This document shows, one piece after another, positions 63,633-64,000 of a stretch of DNA of 64,000 bases (positions are counted from its first letter, which is position 1; every line of letters begins with the position of its first letter). Under the pieces are notes generated by a model. That model ran no database searches and had not been told where the DNA came from. It saw only the letters and a program-made list of their open reading frames with translations. This stretch comes from Chryseobacterium caseinilyticum. GTDB lineage: Bacteria; Bacteroidota; Bacteroidia; Flavobacteriales; Weeksellaceae. The DNA lies in NCBI RefSeq assembly GCF_014837145.1, contig NZ_JACYFS010000002.1, positions 218,929 to 282,928 of the forward strand, read 5' to 3'. A program made the translations under genes and the position numbers.

Positions 63633-64000
63633 AAGAGCCAAGGCAGAAGTAAAAGGAGTCAGGTTGAAGAGCCAAGGCAAAAGTAAAAAGAGCCAGGTTG
63701 AAAAGCTAAGGGAAAAGTAAGAAGATTTAAGTGAAGATGAGAAGTATAAAAGATCTAAATCAAAAAAAACACTTTTCAATAAAGTGAGCCAGCTCCGAAG
63801 AAGTTGAACAACAATATCCGTTGATGTAAATCATTGAAATATCAAAGTGAAAAAAGGCAAATAGACGGCATAAAATGAACGAATATTTTCACCAGTAAAA
63901 ATTGATATTCGTGCATACGTGGCATTTGAAAGGAAAATTCACAGAAAATTATTACTAAAAATTTTGGGGAAAGAGCAGTGCTGTTTAATTTTGCTACGCA
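63633..64000. promoter_or_regulatory. Right-edge intergenic region with a good promoter
   Basis: 368 bases. The first 90 hold purine-rich direct repeats (AGAGCCAAGGCA.AAGTAAAA.GAG.CAGGTTGA, two copies near 63645 and 63672). The remainder is plain AT-rich. At the edge TTTG (63963-63966), 19 bases, TAATTTTG (63986-63993) is a textbook Bacteroidota promoter directed out of the window. No gene in the gap. Confidence 0.6.

Noticed and set aside
63483..63779. 98-codon minus-strand frame
   Set aside because: Overlaps the Gre-like gene and purine-rich repeats; Phe/Leu/Ser-rich, typical of a shadow.

Overview
The window looks like chromosomal DNA of a Flavobacteriia bacterium (Bacteroidota) of the Chryseobacterium/Elizabethkingia type. 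The reasons are low GC content, many Bacteroidota-type -7 promoter elements (TAnnTTTG), weak Shine-Dalgarno signals, three DUF5686 outer-membrane proteins, the order tpiA / TerB-like / BT_3928-type DoxX / DUF1599 / folP, and a flavobacterial DnaG that lacks its zinc-binding cysteines. No rRNA, tRNA, IS element, prophage or CRISPR array was recognised.

Layout. 1-9.6 kb is housekeeping: the end of a secreted protein, dnaG, a beta-lactamase-fold hydrolase, a small secreted protein, clpP, then tpiA, TerB-like, DoxX/MauE-like and DUF1599 genes on the minus strand, diverging from folP. 9.7-14.8 kb holds two DUF5686 paralogues with a 78-residue unknown between them. 15.2-22.5 kb is a six-gene plus-strand signalling operon: REC-PAS-histidine kinase, CHASE3-HAMP-GAF-kinase-REC-REC-REC, a lone REC, CheR, CheB and another REC. 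It is a chemotaxis-like methylation module without classical receptors. 22.6-32.3 kb has an outer-membrane beta-barrel receptor, an interspersed palindromic element, a SWIM/SNF2 helicase, an MBL-fold enzyme, a Rossmann-fold protein and a UvrD-like helicase with a C-terminal HTH.

32.4-36.7 kb is an accessory cluster: SDR, AraC regulator, NTF2-like, cupin, and a double carboxymuconolactone-decarboxylase protein. It shows decay. The SDR has an in-frame stop, the signal peptide of the decarboxylase-like protein lies in another frame, and the next gene (DUF3817-like) also carries a stop. 37.4-41.2 kb encodes a PaoABC-type molybdenum aldehyde oxidoreductase. 41.3-46.4 kb has two envelope proteins of unknown function, a di-heme cytochrome c peroxidase and a PhoX-like lipoprotein behind a good candidate Pho box.

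46.6-47.6 kb is a repeat region: a 21-bp minisatellite followed by four ~195-bp hairpin-rich units. A third DUF5686 gene follows. 50.6-52.8 kb holds a markedly AT-rich two-gene cassette, an ABC-type ATPase translationally coupled to a DUF4435/TOPRIM-like protein. This is the architecture of the PARIS anti-phage system and is the most interesting item in the window. The rest (53-64 kb) contains alaS, an M3 peptidase, a GNAT acetyltransferase, a TPR protein, NTF2-like and SRPBCC proteins, a small lipoprotein and a GreA/B C-domain-like protein. A well-spaced Bacteroidota promoter sits at the right edge, pointing out of the window.
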